Origin: Roseiarcus sp963805295
GTDB taxonomy: Bacteria > Pseudomonadota > Alphaproteobacteria > Rhizobiales > Beijerinckiaceae
Direction of reading: 5' to 3'
Length of the DNA: 64,000 nt
NCBI GenBank assembly: GCA_963805295.1
Contig: CAWDTW010000033.1
Location: 1-64,000, forward strand
The position numbers were made by a program, and so were the translations under genes. The notes beneath the pieces were generated by a model. It did no database searches. It was given only the letters and a program-made list of their open reading frames with translations, and was not told the origin of the DNA. How positions within the stretch are numbered: the stretch's first letter is position 1; each line of letters begins with the position of its first letter. Shown here one piece after another: positions 17,401 to 24,951 of the stretch.

Positions 17401-17589
17401 ACCTGCGAGAACTCGATCGGCCTCATACGGGAATTCTTCCCCAAACGGACTGTTTTTGCGGCGCTTTCGATCAAACAGGTTGCTGATGCGCTGTGGTTCC
17501 TCAATCATCGACCTCGGAAATGCCTCGGCTGGAAGACGCCGTGCAAGGTGTTGGGATACTGTTGTCGTATTCCAGGTAGTGAGTAAAGT

Positions 17590-17997
17590 TCTTTCATACT
17601 GTCAGCTGCCCTGTTGGCGTCGTGTGCAAAAGTAAAGCGCGTACCCGTGGGTGCGCGCCTAATTTAACCTTGTATGTCTTGGTTTGGAAATTACGAGTAA
17701 TCCCCGTATGTTTACCTGCTGGGGCTCGTAAAACCAATCTACGTGCATGGTAGCACAGTATAATGGTTGTGCAAGTTCGTGTGGGGTAGTCTAAGGGTAC
17801 CTTGAGTTTGGTGTTATATTTATGAGGCCGAGTTTGCCGCACAGAGTGTTACGTAACCGTTGCACTTCAGCCTTTAATTCAAGCGCGCTTCCCTTCCTTG
17901 TGCATTTTGGATTTCGCATTTCATGAGTTTAAAAAAGAATTCCTGTCTGGGTCTTTTTCTATATGAGTATTATTAAATGCGTATTCTTATATAGAGT
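17590..17997. other. Non-coding stretch including IS30 element 2 right end
   Basis: A hairpin with GCGCGTACCC / GGGTGCGCGC arms at about 17637-17660 and the IS30 terminal repeat near 17860-17886 are the only structures seen. No convincing gene. Confidence 0.4.
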
Positions 17998-17999
17998 GA

Positions 18000-18066
18000 C
18001 CGGCAAATTTGGCCGCTCTTGACCGGCAAACATTGCCGGTGCTGATCGGCAAAATTTGCCGGTCAG
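18000..18066. repeat. Array of three palindromes (CCGGCAAA-TTTGCCGG type)
   Basis: Three related units (GACCGGCAAATTTGGCCG, GACCGGCAAACATTGCCGG, GATCGGCAAAATTTGCCGG) occur about 22-25 bp apart, roughly two helical turns. The last overlaps the stop codon of the HTH gene. Iteron or operator function is plausible. Confidence 0.65.
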
Positions 18067-18428
18067 GACTGGCGACGCTTCCCCTTCTTCGGAATGGTGA
18101 GGTGCAAACGGTAGAGGTTCGTCTTACCGAGGCCGCGCTGCTGGATATCAAGGATTCCGGTCGTCTCAAGCTCTTTGAGGTATGTGCGGATGCTTCGCTC
18201 CGCCGCGCCCATGTCCTGGGCCAGCTTCACTTGGCCCGGATAGCAAGCTTGATCGCCCCAGGCGTATTTTAGAAGCATCGCATAAGCGAGCTTCGCGCCG
18301 ACCGATAGTTCCTTTTGCGTGAGGACGAAGTTTGGAACCTGCGTGAACCCGTGCAGAGTGATCGGGTCGGCGCCGACGATTTCGATGTTGCGTGCAATGT
18401 CCGCGATGTTCCTCGCGATCTGCTCCAT
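18063..18428 (-). CDS. Helix-turn-helix protein, HTH_36/replication-initiator-like
   Basis: This 121-residue protein has HGFTQVPNFVLTQKELSVGAKLAYAMLLKYAWGDQACYPGQVKLAQDMGAAERSIRTYLKELETTGILDIQ, the winged-helix pattern (ALL-YA...CYPSQ-LA-DMG-S-R-----L-ELE--G) of HTH_36 domains found in plasmid replication and phage proteins. The N-terminus repeats ARNIADIARNI. It probably binds the palindromes at its own 3' end (18000-18066), making it an autorepressor or initiator. TATAAT lies 6 nt before the ATG, with no ribosome binding site. A second DNA-binding gene lies directly upstream. Confidence 0.6.
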   Translation of the reverse strand: MEQIARNIADIARNIEIVGADPITLHGFTQVPNFVLTQKELSVGAKLAYAMLLKYAWGDQACYPGQVKLAQDMGAAERSIRTYLKELETTGILDIQQRGLGKTNLYRLHLTIPKKGKRRQS

Positions 18429-18434
18429 CTGCGC

Positions 18435-18440
18435 ATTATA
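18435..18440 (-). promoter_or_regulatory. -10 TATAAT 6 nt before the HTH gene
   Basis: A perfect TATAAT, six bases, then the ATG at 18428. A TTGACA lies 13 bp further upstream, shorter than the usual 16-18 bp. Confidence 0.5.
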
Positions 18441-18479
18441 GCGTACGTCCGGCTGTCAAGACGCGCTGTGCACACTCCC

Positions 18480-19152
18480 TTATTGGCCGTGCTCCGGCCT
18501 CGGTGATTCGTCGGTATGTGATCGATGCGGGTCTGGCGATCCGAGCATCGGCGCGAGTAGGCGTTGCAAGCCGCCGATCAAAACATTCGTCTCACGGCTG
18601 CGCTCGGTCAGCTCCTTGATCTGCGCATTTTTCGTGGTGAGTTCCTCGCGAAGGAAAGTCGACCTCCCCTTCCAAGCGATCAATGTACCGCTCCGTAAGG
18701 TCGGGGCTTGTCGCGACAAGTCGCGGCTCGTCGGTGGTTGTCGATTGCGGTTGTCGGTCGGGCTCGTCTTCATTTCCAGCGGCGAGACGTGTCGCGTCTT
18801 GCCGCGGCATATCGCGACTTGTCGGTGCAGTATGTTGCTGCGCATCGTGAACCATTTCGAGGTCTGGGTCTGTCGCGACCGGTCGCGACAAGTCGTGACC
18901 GGTCGCGGTCGGTCGCACCTCCTCGATGTAGGCGATGTGCTTGGCGACTGAGTCTGGCGAGATGAGATATTTTTCGCCGAACTGCGTTTCGATGCGGCGG
19001 CAATCGAGATGGCCTTTGGCGCAATAGCGCTGCACACTGCGGGCTGTCCGGGGATGTCCGGCGTGATCGTAGCGCGCCAACGCTTCGTCGATGGTAAGGG
19101 TGTACTCACTGTCAGGGGTAGTCGCGTCTTGTCGCGACAGGTCGTCGGTCAT
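18480..19152 (-). pseudogene. DNA-binding protein with HTH head, repeat linker and coiled-coil tail; one frameshift
   Basis: The ATG at 19152 begins MTDDLSRQDATTPDSEYTLTIDEALARY...RTARSVQRYCAKGHLDCRRIETQFGEKYLISPDSVAKHIAYIEEV, a MerR-like or excisionase-like fold. A linker follows in which the peptide pattern D-LSR-xAT-PD recurs four times because the DNA repeats TTGTCGCGAC. The frame breaks at about 18660; deleting one C gives ERYIDRLEGEVDFLREELTTKNAQIKELTERS, a coiled coil ending LLAPMLGSPD..., stop at 18480, for about 224 residues. Together with the neighbouring HTH_36 gene it resembles a plasmid or integrative-element replication/partition pair. TATGAT lies 6 nt before the ATG. Confidence 0.55.
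18705..19147. repeat. Clusters of GTCGCGAC-type palindromes inside a coding region
   Basis: Related sites with the core (C/T)TTGTCGCGAC(A/C)(A/G)G occur near 18709-18722, 18790-18822, 18868-18915 and 19123-19147, often with a half-site TCGCG next to them. All lie within the gene at 18480-19152 and shape its linker repeats. Confidence 0.65.
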
Positions 19153-19158
19153 CTGTTC

Positions 19159-19164
19159 ATCATA
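19159..19164 (-). promoter_or_regulatory. -10-like hexamer 6 nt before the coiled-coil DNA-binding gene
   Basis: TATGAT, six bases, ATG at 19152. Same spacing as the other island genes. Confidence 0.45.
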
Positions 19165-19254
19165 CCGCGTCTCCGTGAGGGGGTGCCGGTTATCCCCACA
19201 GCCTCGTCGGTAGAGGGAATGGGGAAGCGGCTTATCAAATAGTTAGAGGTCAAT

Positions 19255-19899
19255 ATGGCTTACGAACCTTCGGGACCTCTTTCGGAGGTGGCCGGATATT
19301 GGCAGACGCTGATCGCTGGCGTCCTGGCCGTTCTTGCGGGAGCCGGAACGATTTGGGCGACGATCAAGTCTGCAAATCGAGAGATCGGCGCGGCTCAAGC
19401 CCAAATCGCATTGACGCGACGGATCGAAAAACGACGCGTTGCCGCTGAGGCCTACGCCTTCTATGCGATGTTAGAGGCATCGTCCGCTTCAATTTTGGAG
19501 GACGTTAGCAGCGCGCGATTGAGGGTGGAAAAATGGTCGGGCAATTCGCCGGTTCTACCGATCGATGCTTTTGTCGCCATCAGTGAGATCAGAAAACCAG
19601 CGTTCAACGAACTTCGCGGCGCATGTCTGAGGTTCGGCGGCCTTCACACGAGACTCTTTTTGGACTTGGAACATGGTGTTGACGAAATTGCCGCCCGCGC
19701 GTCGGAAGGCGAATTGATTGCAGCTGCCACGTCGGACCCGACAGAATTGGCCGTCGAACGGCAACCGCGGCGTGCCCGAGCCTTGCAGGTGCTTGAGCGA
19801 ATAGCTCTTCAAGCAATGGCGTTGCGCGATGCCGCCGCGCAAGAAATGCAGCGCTGCAACGAAGTGCTCGCAGATTCGCAAACTGAGTTGGGAATATGA
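19255..19899 (+). CDS. Membrane-anchored hypothetical protein
   Basis: The 214-residue protein starts MAYEPSGPLSEVAGYWQTLIAGVLAVLAGAGTIWATIKSANREIG: a short outside part, one hydrophobic segment (about residues 17-38) and then a long Ala/Glu/Arg-rich helical cytoplasmic region. No family is recognised and no catalytic motif is visible. Codon use is alphaproteobacterial. Upstream, AGTTAGAGGTCAAT may serve as a ribosome binding site. The topology resembles small accessory proteins of genomic islands, but no function can be inferred. Confidence 0.6.
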   Translation: MAYEPSGPLSEVAGYWQTLIAGVLAVLAGAGTIWATIKSANREIGAAQAQIALTRRIEKRRVAAEAYAFYAMLEASSASILEDVSSARLRVEKWSGNSPVLPIDAFVAISEIRKPAFNELRGACLRFGGLHTRLFLDLEHGVDEIAARASEGELIAAATSDPTELAVERQPRRARALQVLERIALQAMALRDAAAQEMQRCNEVLADSQTELGI

Positions 19900-20082
19900 T
19901 GTGCGGCCAGCGCGTCATGGGCGAGGACGGCGACGTTGTTTTCCTCGCCGTTGTCATGACGCCGGAGCAACGAAGTCGAAGCGATCACCCTCATTTGACT
20001 TTCATCTGTCGAGGTGTACGATTCAATACACAGATGGCCGGAAGGCTCGCCTCACGAAAGTGGGGCAAACGATAGGAAGAGG

Positions 20083-20479
20083 TCAGCCGAAATTTACGCG
20101 GCTGGCCTCTTTCTTTATCGCATCCAAAATATTGTGATCGAGATGCGCGATCTTTTTCACAAGTCGCTTACTGTCGATGTTGCGCATTTGGGAGAGCGTT
20201 GCACATGCTTCTTTGCCGTCGACAGTGCCGATCGGAACGCGATAGGGGTTCGGCTTCTGCGCTGTGGTCAGGGGAATGGCGAGAAATGAATACTGGTTGT
20301 ATTTTTTGACGACGAGGACGGGTCGTGTGAACTCCTGAATTCTTACCGTCAGTCTCGTAGCCGATGTTTACGCCGAGGCGTACCCACCAGATATCGCCGT
20401 CACGAAAGAAGAGCCTGTTTTCCACGTCCGCAGCGTCAGTGGCCTTCTTGACCGTATTCCATTTGTCGAAGTCCTTCAT
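20083..20479 (-). pseudogene. PemK/MazF-type endoribonuclease toxin, one frameshift
   Basis: From ATG 20479 the protein reads MKDFDKWNTVKKATDA...RLFFRDGDIWWVRLGVNIGYETDGKN, the MazF/PemK N-terminus (basic helix, then 'E-IWW--LG-N-G-E'). An extra base in the GAATTC at about 20337 breaks the frame. Past it the fold continues with QEFTRPVLVVKKYNQYSFLAIPLTT, VPIGTVDGKEACATLSQMRNIDSKRLVKKIAHLD and a helical end, stop at 20083. Restored length is about 131 residues. Such toxins cleave mRNA. No antitoxin gene is evident upstream (the integrase is next), so the toxin is orphaned or its partner was lost. Similar toxins are frequent in Patescibacteria. Confidence 0.75.
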
Positions 20480-20549
20480 ACGTCGGTGCGAGCGGGTTTT
20501 CCGCAGGGGCATTGTAGCACGGGGACATCGAGGGTGAGCGGACGGTGTT

Positions 20550-21746
20550 CTATCTGGCCGTTTCGTTGAGACAACAAGCGTCAAGCATGTCCGCCCATTT
20601 CCGCATGAGCGCAACCCGCTCCGGCCAATAGACCGCGCGGTTGTAAGCGCGCCGGATGGCGTTCTCGGGTTGATGCCCGAGCGCCGCCTCGATCACGTCG
20701 GGGTTGAAGCCGTGCTCGTTAAGAATCGTGCTGGCCGATGAGCGGAAGCCGTGGGCCGACATTTCGTCCTGGCCGTAGCCGAGCCGCCGCAAGGTCGAAT
20801 TGAACGTGTTCTCCGACAGCGGCGTCTTCTTCGAAATGATCGACGGGAAGACGAGCGCAAAGTTCTCCGACAGTGGCCAGATGTCTTGCACGACCGCGAG
20901 CGCCTGACGCGACAGCGGAACGTCATGCGGCTTGCGCGTCTTGGTGCGCGCGGCCGAAATACGCCAGACCGATTTCTCGAAATTGAATTCGTCCCGCGTT
21001 GCGCCGCGCACTTCGCCGGGACGCGCGAAGGTGAGTGCGAGAAATTTCAGGGCGGCGCGGATCGTCGGATAGCCGTCGAAGTCGTCGATGGATCGCAGCA
21101 GCGCGCCGAGCCGTATTTCATCCGTGATCGCGGCGCGCGACTTTGTGTTGGGCGGCAGCAATGCGCCCTGCAAAGCGAAGGTCGGATCACTGTTCGCGCG
21201 CAGGGTCACGACAGCGTAACGAAAGACCGTGCCCATGATTCCGCGCAGTCGGCGGGCGGTCTCGCGTCGGCCGCTCTTCTCGATCATCTTTAGCAAATGC
21301 AACAACTCGGCTGGCGTGATCTCGGCGATCGGTCGCCCGGCGATGGGCGAAGCGAGGTCTTGCAACAACCATTTGTTCTTCGCGATCGTGGTCTCGGCAG
21401 AGCCGCGCTCGCGGAGGTTTTCGAGATATTCCTCGGCGACCGCGCCGAACGTGTTGCGCGCCTGCGTGGCGGCGGCGATCTTATCGAGCTTCCGCTGCAC
21501 GCTGGGATCGACGCCTTTTTCGAGCGCCGCTCTTGCGGCATCGCGCTTGGCGCGTGCGTCTGCAAGGGAAGTCGCAGGGAATGTGCCGAGCGCCAACAAC
21601 TTCTCGACGCCGGCGAAGCGGTAGCGATAGCGCCAGAGCTTGTGTCCGTTCGGCTGGACTTGCAGGCTGAGGCCGTCGCCGTCGGAGATTCGATAGGGCT
21701 TGTCTTCCGGGCGGGCGTTCTTGATGTCGAGAAACGTGAGCTTCAT
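20550..21746 (-). CDS. int: P4-type tyrosine recombinase / integrase
   Basis: The start MKLTFLDIKNARPEDKPYRISDGDGLSLQVQPNGHKLWRYRYRFAGVEKLLALGTFP at 21746 is the DUF4102 arm-binding domain of P4-like integrases. A SAM-like core-binding domain follows (FGAVAEEYLENLRERGSAETTIAKNKWLL), then the catalytic domain with Arg (LTFARPGEVRG), HGFRSSAST and the C-terminal Tyr (AYNRAVYWPER). It is 398 residues long, full length and apparently intact. It reads away from the tRNA-Phe 3' end 163 bp to the right, the usual layout for site-specific islands in tRNA genes, so the island body lies to its left. Confidence 0.93.
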   Translation of the reverse strand: MKLTFLDIKNARPEDKPYRISDGDGLSLQVQPNGHKLWRYRYRFAGVEKLLALGTFPATSLADARAKRDAARAALEKGVDPSVQRKLDKIAAATQARNTFGAVAEEYLENLRERGSAETTIAKNKWLLQDLASPIAGRPIAEITPAELLHLLKMIEKSGRRETARRLRGIMGTVFRYAVVTLRANSDPTFALQGALLPPNTKSRAAITDEIRLGALLRSIDDFDGYPTIRAALKFLALTFARPGEVRGATRDEFNFEKSVWRISAARTKTRKPHDVPLSRQALAVVQDIWPLSENFALVFPSIISKKTPLSENTFNSTLRRLGYGQDEMSAHGFRSSASTILNEHGFNPDVIEAALGHQPENAIRRAYNRAVYWPERVALMRKWADMLDACCLNETAR

Positions 21747-21908
21747 GCGGGTACCATTTTGCGGGTACGGGTGCGATATCCACGATGGTACCCGCAAAAC
21801 GGCGTGATGCAACGTGCCGCCATGCGACGCTATGCGCACGGAAACCGGCTCAAGCCATTGAATTTAATGGCTTTTGGAGACGCTATGAGACGGTATGGAA
21901 ATGTGAGA

Positions 21909-21984
21909 TGGTGCCCAGGGGCGGAATCGAACCACCGACACCGTGATTTTCAGTCACGTGCTCTACCAACTGAGCTACCTGGGC
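21909..21984 (-). tRNA. tRNA-Phe (GAA)
   Basis: The 76-nt sequence starts GCCCAGGTAGCTCAGTTGG, has the anticodon loop CTGAAAA (anticodon GAA), a TTCGATTC T-loop, a 7-bp acceptor stem GCCCAGG/CCTGGGC and an encoded CCA. It is intact. The integrase gene lies beyond its 3' end. No second copy of the tRNA 3' end was seen to the left in this window, so the far attachment site must be outside. Confidence 0.95.
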
Positions 21985-22172
21985 CCCCACGCGTCGCAGC
22001 CGACGCTCGCGGTTCGCGGCTTATAGGCGCCGGGGGGCGGCTTGTCCAGAGCGCGCGCGACGCAAACTTGTCGGTCGCGCGAGGCTCGGCGTTCATCGCC
22101 GAGCCGCCATGAATCCGCCGCACTCGGCCACGCATACCGGGCACGGCGACTTTCGTGTTACAGGCAGTGCCC

Positions 22173-22799
22173 ATGCCCATCGTGGTTCGCATTTGCGCCG
22201 TCTCCGCCGCCTGCGCCGCGGCCCTTTGCCTGCAAGCGGCCGCGGCGTCGGCCGCCGACCTGCCGAACGCGCCCTCGACCTATCCCGCGCTCGCGGCCAG
22301 CCCGGGCGAGCCGGCGTCCGATCCCTGGTCCGGCCTCTATGTCGGGACCGGAATCTCGGCCTGGGGCGGCAAGGGGGTCAAGGGCGGGGTCGGGGGCGAG
22401 GGCTATCTCGGCTACGACCATGCCTTCGACAACGGCGTCGTGATCGGGGTGAGGGCCTCGAGCGGCTACGAGCCCTTCCTCTGGTCGACCCCGCGCGGGT
22501 TCACCCAGTTCACCGGAACCGCCTTCGCGGGCGGCGAGGCGATCGTCGGCTATCAGATGGGGCAGGTGACGTCGTATATGATCGCGGGCGTCGATCTCGC
22601 CCGGCCGACCCGCTTCGGCTATGGCGCCTATAGCCCGCTCGACGCCGTCAACACGGTCTTCTCGGGACCGGGGGCCGTCCAGGCGGTCGGCACGGTCGGG
22701 GTCGGCGTCAATTACCGCATCACCGACAATTTCAGCCTCGGCGTCGAGGCGATCGTGCACAACGCCGTCCCCGCCGGACCCGCCCTCTGGCCGTACTAG
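22173..22799 (+). CDS. Outer-membrane beta-barrel protein
   Basis: The start MPIVVRICAVSAACAAALCLQAAAASAAD is a signal peptide with the 'ADLP' junction common in rhizobial Omp25/Omp31-like proteins. The mature 180 residues alternate short amphipathic strands: WSGLYVGTGISAWGGKG, GGEGYLGYDHAFDNGVVIGVRA, GEAIVGYQMGQVTSYMIAGVDLAR and a last strand VGVNYRITDNFSLGVEAIVHN. It resembles small opacity/Omp25-type barrels but lacks a terminal Phe (it ends GPALWPY), so a truncated or divergent barrel is possible. It is the first host gene after the tRNA. An upstream in-frame ATG at 22155 is possible. Confidence 0.65.
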   Translation: MPIVVRICAVSAACAAALCLQAAAASAADLPNAPSTYPALAASPGEPASDPWSGLYVGTGISAWGGKGVKGGVGGEGYLGYDHAFDNGVVIGVRASSGYEPFLWSTPRGFTQFTGTAFAGGEAIVGYQMGQVTSYMIAGVDLARPTRFGYGAYSPLDAVNTVFSGPGAVQAVGTVGVGVNYRITDNFSLGVEAIVHNAVPAGPALWPY

Positions 22800-22870
22800 A
22801 CGCACGAGTTGCGTTCGCTCGAGCGCCGGGTTAGGCCCGGCGCGGCTCGTCTCTCGGACTGAAAGACCCC

Positions 22871-24445
22871 ATGCCCGACCTCTCCCGCCGCGCGCTGCTT
22901 CTCAGCGCCGCCGCCGCCTCGGGGGCGCGCATCCTTGCGCCCGCCGCCGCCCAGACCGAAGCGCCGCAGGGCGGACCCGCCCAGGCGCCGTTCGGCTATC
23001 AGGACGTCGTCAAGCGCGCGCGCGAGCTCGCGGCCGCCCCCTATGACGCGACGATCCCGCCGCTGCCGGACGGCCTCGCCAACCTCGATTTCGACGCCTG
23101 GCGCGACATCCGCTTCAAGTCGGACAAGGCCCTGTTAGAGAGCCAGCTCAACGCCAATTTCCGCCTCGAGCTCTTCCATCTCGGCCATCTTTACAAGCGC
23201 GCGGTCGTCGTCAACGTGCTGCGCGACGGCATCCCCGCGCCGATCCCCTATGCGGCGAACCTGTTCGACTACGGGCGTAACAAGGTCGACGGCAATCTGC
23301 CGATCAATCTCGGCTTCGCCGGCTTCCGCCTGCGCTTTCCCCTCAATGCGCCGCACGTTTGGGACGAGGTGGTGGCGTTTCTCGGGGCGAGCTATTTCCG
23401 CTTTCTCGGCCGGGGCCAGCGCTACGGCCTCTCGGCGCGCGGGCTCGCCATCGGCGGCGGCCAGAGGCTCAACGAGGAATTCCCCTTCTTCCGCGAGTTC
23501 TGGATCGAGACGCCGGACCCGGCCGCCGAGCGCATCGCCATCTATGCGCTGCTCGACGGCGAATCGGCGACCGGCGCCTTCCGCTTCGACCTCGTGCCGG
23601 GGCAAGAGACCTACATCGAAGCCGCGGCGACGCTGTTCGCCCGCAAGGCTGTTCCGGCGCTGGGGCTCGCGCCGCTCTCCTCGATGTTCTTCGTCGGCAA
23701 GAACGATCGTCGCTTTTCCGACGATTTTCGCGGCGAACTGCACGACTCGGACGGGCTTCTGTTGCACACCGGCGCCGGCGAATGGATCTGGCGCCCGCTC
23801 GAGAATCCGGTCGCGCCCTCGGTCTCGGGGTTCCTGGACGCGAACCCGCGCGGCTATGGGCTTCTGCAGCGCGACCGCGACTTCAGCAGCTATCAAGACC
23901 TCGACCTCGCCTATGAACTGAGGCCGAGTTACTGGCTCGAGCCGCGGGAGGGCTGGGGCCAGGGCAGGGTGGAGCTATTGGAGCTGCCGACCAGCGACGA
24001 GACCAACGACAACATCGTCGCCGCCTGGGCGCCGAAGGTCGGGCTCGAGGCCGGCAAGTCGCTGACCTACGGCTATCGCATCACCGCGCTGACGCTGGAC
24101 CAGAGCCTGACCCCGAGCGGCCGCACGGTCGGCACCTTTCGCGTGGCGCCCCGCGCGCTCGGAGCGGCGGAATCGCCCCCGCCGGGAGCGACGCGGTTCC
24201 TGATCGATTTCGCCGGCGGCGACCTCTCCTACTATATGAGCGACCCGTCGATGGTGGAGACGATCGCCACGACCTCGAACGGGCGAATCCTGCGCACTTT
24301 CCTCACCCCCAACGCCCATGTCCGCGGCTTCCGCGCCGCCGTCGACGTCGCGGTCGATTCCGGCCAGAGCGCCGACCTCCGCGTCTTCCTCCGCTCGGGA
24401 AACAAGGCGCTGACCGAGACCTGGACCTTTCCCTGGCGGGCGTGA
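22871..24445 (+). CDS. opgD: Periplasmic glucan biosynthesis protein, OpgD/MdoG family
   Basis: The N-terminus MPDLSRRALLLSAAAASGARILAPAAAQ is a twin-arginine signal, as in OpgD rather than OpgG. The mature protein has the MdoG order: FGYQDVVKRARELA...YDATIPPLP, DAWRDIRFKSDKALL, FRLELFHLGHLYKRAV, a beta-sandwich with RFLGRGQRYGLSARGLAIGGG, FPFFREFWIE and FFVGKND, then DLAYELRPSYWLEPREGWGQGRVELLELPT and an Ig-like C-terminal domain. Its role is shaping of osmoregulated periplasmic glucans. At 524 residues it is full length for the family. No opgH partner lies next to it; the only other glucan-type gene here is the GH94 protein at 52.6 kb. Confidence 0.9.
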   Translation: MPDLSRRALLLSAAAASGARILAPAAAQTEAPQGGPAQAPFGYQDVVKRARELAAAPYDATIPPLPDGLANLDFDAWRDIRFKSDKALLESQLNANFRLELFHLGHLYKRAVVVNVLRDGIPAPIPYAANLFDYGRNKVDGNLPINLGFAGFRLRFPLNAPHVWDEVVAFLGASYFRFLGRGQRYGLSARGLAIGGGQRLNEEFPFFREFWIETPDPAAERIAIYALLDGESATGAFRFDLVPGQETYIEAAATLFARKAVPALGLAPLSSMFFVGKNDRRFSDDFRGELHDSDGLLLHTGAGEWIWRPLENPVAPSVSGFLDANPRGYGLLQRDRDFSSYQDLDLAYELRPSYWLEPREGWGQGRVELLELPTSDETNDNIVAAWAPKVGLEAGKSLTYGYRITALTLDQSLTPSGRTVGTFRVAPRALGAAESPPPGATRFLIDFAGGDLSYYMSDPSMVETIATTSNGRILRTFLTPNAHVRGFRAAVDVAVDSGQSADLRVFLRSGNKALTETWTFPWRA

Positions 24446-24941
24446 GGGGCGGGGAGCCGCCGGCGCGGGTTCGGGCAGTTTGGGCTTGGACGGGATCGGT
24501 CCCGCGGCGGGCTGGCCGCGGCTCAGCCGAATTCCCTAGGATGACCTGCGCAGTCTACACGAGCCGCCCGAGCCTCCGACGTTTTATCTGACGGCGGGTC
24601 GGCCGCAGGCCGGCGCGAAGCTAACAGGGAGAAAACAGCGATAATCACGCCTCTCTGCCCCAGCCCTGCCGCGAAAAGACATGTCTTTACAACGGATTCC
24701 GAGATAACCCGTACGTGCGGCGACAGCAACATAACAAGAACAATAACAGGGAGATAATTCGCGTGATCAGGGAGATAATTCGCCTTATCAGGACGATAAC
24801 AGGTGGGTGGAGCGCGCGAAAAAAGCGAGAATCGGCCCAGCCGCCGGAGGGACGTGCGCTTCATGAGAAGAATGTCGCATGTGATTGATTAAGCGTAACA
24901 AATAACGCGTGGTCAAGCCGAGGACCTTCACCGAGCGGCAT
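24446..24941. other. Intergenic region with short direct repeats
   Basis: No convincing gene. The unit (A/G)T(A/C)ACAGGGAGATAATTCGC recurs around 24743-24763 and 24764-24784, with a third degraded unit to about 24806 (spacing 21 bp), and a related AACAGGGAGA lies at 24625. Read on the minus strand it gives DKANYLPDHANYLPV-like repeats, but no supported reading frame. A host-intergenic repeat is likely. Confidence 0.45.
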
Positions 24942-24951
24942 TTAGGGGAAA

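Larger units (their letters stand above)
16130..17409. repeat. 9-bp target-site duplications of IS4 copy 2
   Basis: ACCTGCGAG at 16130-16138 and 17401-17409 abuts the element on both sides. Confidence 0.92.
15377..17586 (+). pseudogene. IS30-family transposase interrupted by IS4
   Basis: The 5' part (15377-16138) encodes MYHHITREQRSVI...ESDAEIARVIGVHRSTIGREVRRNG, DWEGDTA with the first catalytic Asp, and TITDDNGSEFALH with the second. It breaks at GTCE. The 3' part (17410-17586) resumes exactly in frame as NSIGLIREFFPKRT...ALWFLNHRPRKCLGWKTP. The catalytic Glu is at the junction (CE-N). The target duplication ACCTGCGAG confirms a clean insertion. The gene was intact before IS4 arrived. Confidence 0.9.
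15282..17886 (+). mobile_element. IS30-family element 2, split by IS4
   Basis: Terminal repeats GCGCTTGAATTAAAG (15282-15296, extending to AAGTGCAA) and its inverse at about 17860-17886 bound the element. Without the 1262-bp IS4 and its 9-bp duplication the element would be about 1.33 kb. A lone copy of its end is at 9800. Confidence 0.7.

Noticed and set aside
3741..17409. A composite transposon formed by the two inverted IS4 copies
   Set aside because: Each copy has its own 9-bp target duplication, so they inserted separately; the outer ends do not share one duplication.
18000..18066. A CRISPR array
   Set aside because: The units are palindromic with short irregular spacers, only three copies, and no cas genes are in the window.
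24523..24864. A 113-residue minus-strand protein with KANYLPDHANYLP
   Set aside because: The repeats are DNA repeats; no ribosome binding site, promoter or homologous feature is seen.
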